This document shows, one piece after another, positions 6,553 to 8,694 of a stretch of 8,694 bases of DNA. A program made the translations under genes and the position numbers. Under the pieces are notes generated by a model. That model was not told where the DNA came from and did not search any database. It worked only from the letters and a program-made list of their open reading frames with translations. The first letter of the stretch is position 1. The number at the start of each line of letters is the position of its first letter. Source of the DNA: Spirochaetales bacterium (lineage in GTDB: Bacteria; Spirochaetota; Spirochaetia; DSM-27196; SLST01); contig SLST01000338.1 in assembly GCA_007130265.1 (NCBI GenBank), positions 1 to 8,694 on the forward strand. The letters run 5' to 3'.

Positions 6553-6562
6553 TCGGGCCGCG

Positions 6563-8029
6563 ATGTCAATCACCATCAGATTTCTTCTCCGGCTCATGGG
6601 GGCGGTTCTCCTCGTGCTCCTTGGTACCGGATGTGCACTTCTCTCCTCGACTGCCGAGCCGGCTGCGGCGATCACGCCCGAGCCCGTGGAACCGCCGGAG
6701 GCTCCTGAACCGCCGGAGGCTCCTGAACCGGTGCTGACCGTCCCGGAGGTCTACGAGTCGATCAGCCTTTCCGTCCAGGCGGGCGACCCGGTAGCCGCAA
6801 TCAGCGCCTACCAGGTGGCCGAGTTCGAGGATCCCGACGATCCCATGACACAGGTCCTGCTCGCGAATCTCTTCCTGATCGCCGGAGAGGCTGACCAGGC
6901 GGCCGCTATCCTCGAGGGAGTTCTCGACGCCGACGCAGAAAACACCGAGGCGATGTACCTCCTCTCGCTCATCCGCGGGGCTTCCGACGACGCGGCGCGA
7001 CAGCGCGAGCTGCTCGACCGCATCCTGGAGCTCGATCCAGCCCACAATCGCGCGCGCGCGGCTCTTGGGGAGCTGTTGCTGCAGGGGCGATCGTACCGCG
7101 CCGCAGCCGCTACGTTCGAGAAGGTGATCGACGATGATCCGGAGAATCTCGTCGCGCGCGTCGGCCTCGGGAACGTCTACCTGCGCCAGCGTCGCTATGC
7201 CGACGCCGAGGAACAGCTCACGGCAGCCATCGAGCTCGATCCGGACAATTCGTTCGGGTACAGTGACCGCGCCCGTGCGCGGGCGCTCCAGTACTTCCTC
7301 GGCGGCGCAGATTCCGACCTCACCGTCGCGATCGAGCTCGAGCCGGACCACTACTGGCACTACATTGATCGCGGACGCGTCCGAATGGAGAGCCGGCGGT
7401 TCGCCGCCGCGGTCGAGGACTTCACCGCCGCCATCTCCCTGAACGACGAGCTCTTCCTCGGGCACGTTCTGCGGGCTCAGGCCTACGACGCGCTCGACAG
7501 GGTCGAGGATGCGCTGTTCGACTATCGGGAGGCCCTGAGTCGTCGTCCCGACTATGATCCCGCCTTCGCGTCGGTCGGAGTGATTCTCTACATGCTCGAA
7601 GAGTACGACTCCGCTGCCGACTATCTGCGTCGTGCATTCGAGCGCGAGCCACGGCGCTACGACCTGGCACTTCTGAGGGCGCTGTCGCTGAAAAGCGCCG
7701 ACCGCAATCGGGACGCCGTGGCGTTCCTCAACGGCGTGATCAACACCGTGCCGCGGGATTCGCTCTACTACGAGATGATGCGCTACTACGTGCAACCTGC
7801 CGGTGAGAGCCTGGTGATGACGAGGCTCCGGGAGTCGACCGATCGAACGCTGAGGGCGCGGATGTACTTCTACCTGGGAGGGCAGCTCGAGCTCCTTGGA
7901 AGGGTACAGACCGCCCAGGCGTCGTTCCTGGAGGCCGAGGAGAAGCTGGAGCCCGGATTCACAGAGCAACGACTTGCCGAGTGGCGCCTACGGACGTATC
8001 GTTCGGGGGAGGAGCAGGCTGGTGAGTAG
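6563..8029 (+). CDS. TPR-repeat lipoprotein
   Basis: This is a predicted membrane-anchored scaffold protein of 488 residues. It has a signal peptide with hydrophobic core at about 11-21 and lipobox LGTGC with Cys24 as the lipid-bearing residue. This is a relaxed lipobox, since Gly rather than Leu is at -3. Cys24 is the only cysteine, which supports the call. A Pro/Glu/Ala linker, residues about 32-57, would hold the domain off the membrane. From about 70 to 470 come roughly nine to ten TPR or TPR-like helix pairs. The clearest run is 158-330, with units ending in ELDP, DDPEN, ELDPDN and ELEPDH. TPR arrays bind other proteins; the partner is unknown. An open frame runs far upstream to 4742 but is the shadow of the opposite gene, and the start at 6563 gives the correct signal peptide. 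ATG at 6596 would also leave a short signal. The gene overlaps the next one by 8 bases. Confidence 0.9.
   Translation: MSITIRFLLRLMGAVLLVLLGTGCALLSSTAEPAAAITPEPVEPPEAPEPPEAPEPVLTVPEVYESISLSVQAGDPVAAISAYQVAEFEDPDDPMTQVLLANLFLIAGEADQAAAILEGVLDADAENTEAMYLLSLIRGASDDAARQRELLDRILELDPAHNRARAALGELLLQGRSYRAAAATFEKVIDDDPENLVARVGLGNVYLRQRRYADAEEQLTAAIELDPDNSFGYSDRARARALQYFLGGADSDLTVAIELEPDHYWHYIDRGRVRMESRRFAAAVEDFTAAISLNDELFLGHVLRAQAYDALDRVEDALFDYREALSRRPDYDPAFASVGVILYMLEEYDSAADYLRRAFEREPRRYDLALLRALSLKSADRNRDAVAFLNGVINTVPRDSLYYEMMRYYVQPAGESLVMTRLRESTDRTLRARMYFYLGGQLELLGRVQTAQASFLEAEEKLEPGFTEQRLAEWRLRTYRSGEEQAGE
6689..6730 (+). repeat. 18-bp in-frame tandem repeat (2.3 copies) coding the Pro-rich linker
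   Basis: Units at 6689-6706 and 6707-6724 are identical at every base, and a 6-base start of a third follows. Each unit encodes Glu-Pro-Pro-Glu-Ala-Pro. The perfect DNA identity points to recent duplication. Because 18 is a multiple of three, gain or loss of a unit changes linker length without a frameshift. Confidence 0.95.
8008..8014 (+). promoter_or_regulatory. Ribosome binding site of the DHH phosphoesterase gene, within the lipoprotein gene
   Basis: GGAGGAG lies 7 bases before GTG at 8022. It is the strongest ribosome site in the window and decides the GTG start, since no ATG occurs nearby in that frame. Confidence 0.8.
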
Positions 8030-8694
8030 TTACGCCGAGCTGCTTGGCGGTCTCGAACGAGACCGCCCGGTGGTCATTCAGGCGCACGATTTCCCCGATC
8101 ACGACGCGGTAGGTGCTGCGTACGCGCTCGCGTATCTGCTGCGCCAGGACGGCGTAGAAGCGTCGTTGAGCTACGGTGGGACGATCCAGAGCGCTTCACT
8201 CGCGGAGGAAATCGACGCGCTGAAGATCCCTATCGAACCGTCGTCGGATGCCGGCATCGCCGATGACGCCCAGATCATCATCGTAGACGGATTTGTCGGA
8301 AACAGCAATATTTCGGGGCTTCCCGGGGAGATCTACGGCGTCATCGATCACCATAGCCCGCCGGTGGAGCCGGTGACGCGATTCCATGACATTCGGGATG
8401 GCGTCGGCGCGTGCTGCACGATCGTCTACAGCTACTTTCGGGAAACCGGAGTCGAACTCTCGCATTCGACGGCGACCGCGCTTCTGATCGGCCTGATGAT
8501 GGATACCGGGTTCATGACGCGTGGCGTATCCGAGTCCGATCTGGAGGCGTTCTCCGATCTGTTCTTCCAGGGCGACTGGCGGATGGGAAGCCGCCTTCTG
8601 AAGAACAGCCTCTCTCTGCGGGATCTCGGGCTCTTTCGCGAAGCGATCAACGCTTGCGTCGTGGCCGGAGATTTCTGTTTCGTTCCGGTGACCA
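8022..8694 (+). CDS. DHH-family phosphoesterase, NrnA-like, N-terminal part (runs off right edge)
   Basis: DHH phosphoesterases of this subfamily are metal-dependent (usually Mn2+) cytoplasmic enzymes. They degrade nano-RNA, pAp or cyclic dinucleotides. I translated it by hand from GTG: SSYAELLGGLERDRPVVIQ and onward. Metal-site motifs are seen in order: H22 with D26 and D28 in AHDFPDHDAVG, D89 in IIIVDGF, the signature D109-H110-H111 in VIDHH, and D161 in LMMDTGF. GACCTIV at 129-135 matches the conserved segment between the last two. All DHH-domain ligands are present. The C-terminal DHHA1 domain, which would carry the substrate-binding GGGH-type motif, lies beyond the edge, so NrnA, GdpP-like or other specificity cannot be separated. 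There is no sign of N-terminal PAS, GGDEF or membrane domains. It overlaps the lipoprotein gene by 8 bases and shares its transcript. Confidence 0.88.
   Translation, partial: MSSYAELLGGLERDRPVVIQAHDFPDHDAVGAAYALAYLLRQDGVEASLSYGGTIQSASLAEEIDALKIPIEPSSDAGIADDAQIIIVDGFVGNSNISGLPGEIYGVIDHHSPPVEPVTRFHDIRDGVGACCTIVYSYFRETGVELSHSTATALLIGLMMDTGFMTRGVSESDLEAFSDLFFQGDWRMGSRLLKNSLSLRDLGLFREAINACVVAGDFCFVPVT

Noticed and set aside
4742..6562. Open frame of 607 codons running into the TPR lipoprotein gene on the plus strand
   Set aside because: It is antisense to the 610-residue gene. Its translation lacks domain character, and the frame stays open because of GC-rich codon bias. The lipoprotein signal peptide starts cleanly at 6563.
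6566..7969. 467-codon minus-strand frame opposite the TPR lipoprotein gene
   Set aside because: It is the antisense of a clear TPR gene; its apparent repetition mirrors the TPR repeats.
1..8694. CRISPR array, IS element, prophage or defence island
   Set aside because: I saw no regular spaced repeats, transposase motifs, terminal inverted repeats or defence genes. Coding is continuous and composition is even.

Overview
The window is GC-rich, densely coded bacterial chromosomal DNA. It has no tRNA, rRNA, IS element, CRISPR array or prophage signal that I can see. It holds five complete genes and two that run off the edges. The best taxonomic guess is a free-living, high-GC spirochaete or similar Gram-negative. 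This rests on a proline-rich TPR lipoprotein with a relaxed lipobox, a signal-anchored periplasmic-type hypothetical protein, and a Bacteroidetes-like xylulokinase type. It is a weak inference, and no marker gene settles it.

Layout from left to right. (1) Positions 1-347, minus strand: the N-terminal part of LeuB (3-isopropylmalate dehydrogenase), running off the left edge. (2) 348-473: a short divergent promoter region. The leuB promoter appears to overlap its own start region and suggests a leaderless mRNA. The tkt promoter is of standard layout with a Shine-Dalgarno site. (3) 474-3963, plus strand: transketolase (tkt) and, one base later, a xylulokinase-type FGGY kinase (xylB). This is a compact pentose operon in which the product of the kinase, xylulose 5-phosphate, is the donor substrate of transketolase. 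(4) 3957-6493, minus strand: a 610-residue signal-anchored protein of unknown function, followed through a 4-base ATGA overlap by a histidine phosphatase (phosphoglycerate mutase-like) gene. The end of the phosphatase gene overlaps the end of xylB by 7 bases, tail to tail. (5) 6494-6562: a 69-base divergent promoter region in which the -35 boxes of the two promoters overlap. (6) 6563-8694, plus strand: a TPR-repeat lipoprotein, then a DHH-family phosphoesterase (NrnA-like) that starts with GTG inside the end of the lipoprotein gene and runs off the right edge.

The most distinctive signal is regulatory. Three of the four gene starts that face an intergenic region (leuB, the 610-residue protein, the TPR lipoprotein) have no Shine-Dalgarno site. 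Instead they carry a good -10 box only 7 to 10 bases before the start codon, the geometry of leaderless or nearly leaderless transcripts. The fourth, tkt, has a separate promoter, a leader of about 20 bases and a clear ribosome binding site. The most interesting protein is the 610-residue cysteine-free hypothetical, which is translationally coupled to a phosphatase and divergent from the TPR lipoprotein. I found no convincing new mobile, defence or RNA system.
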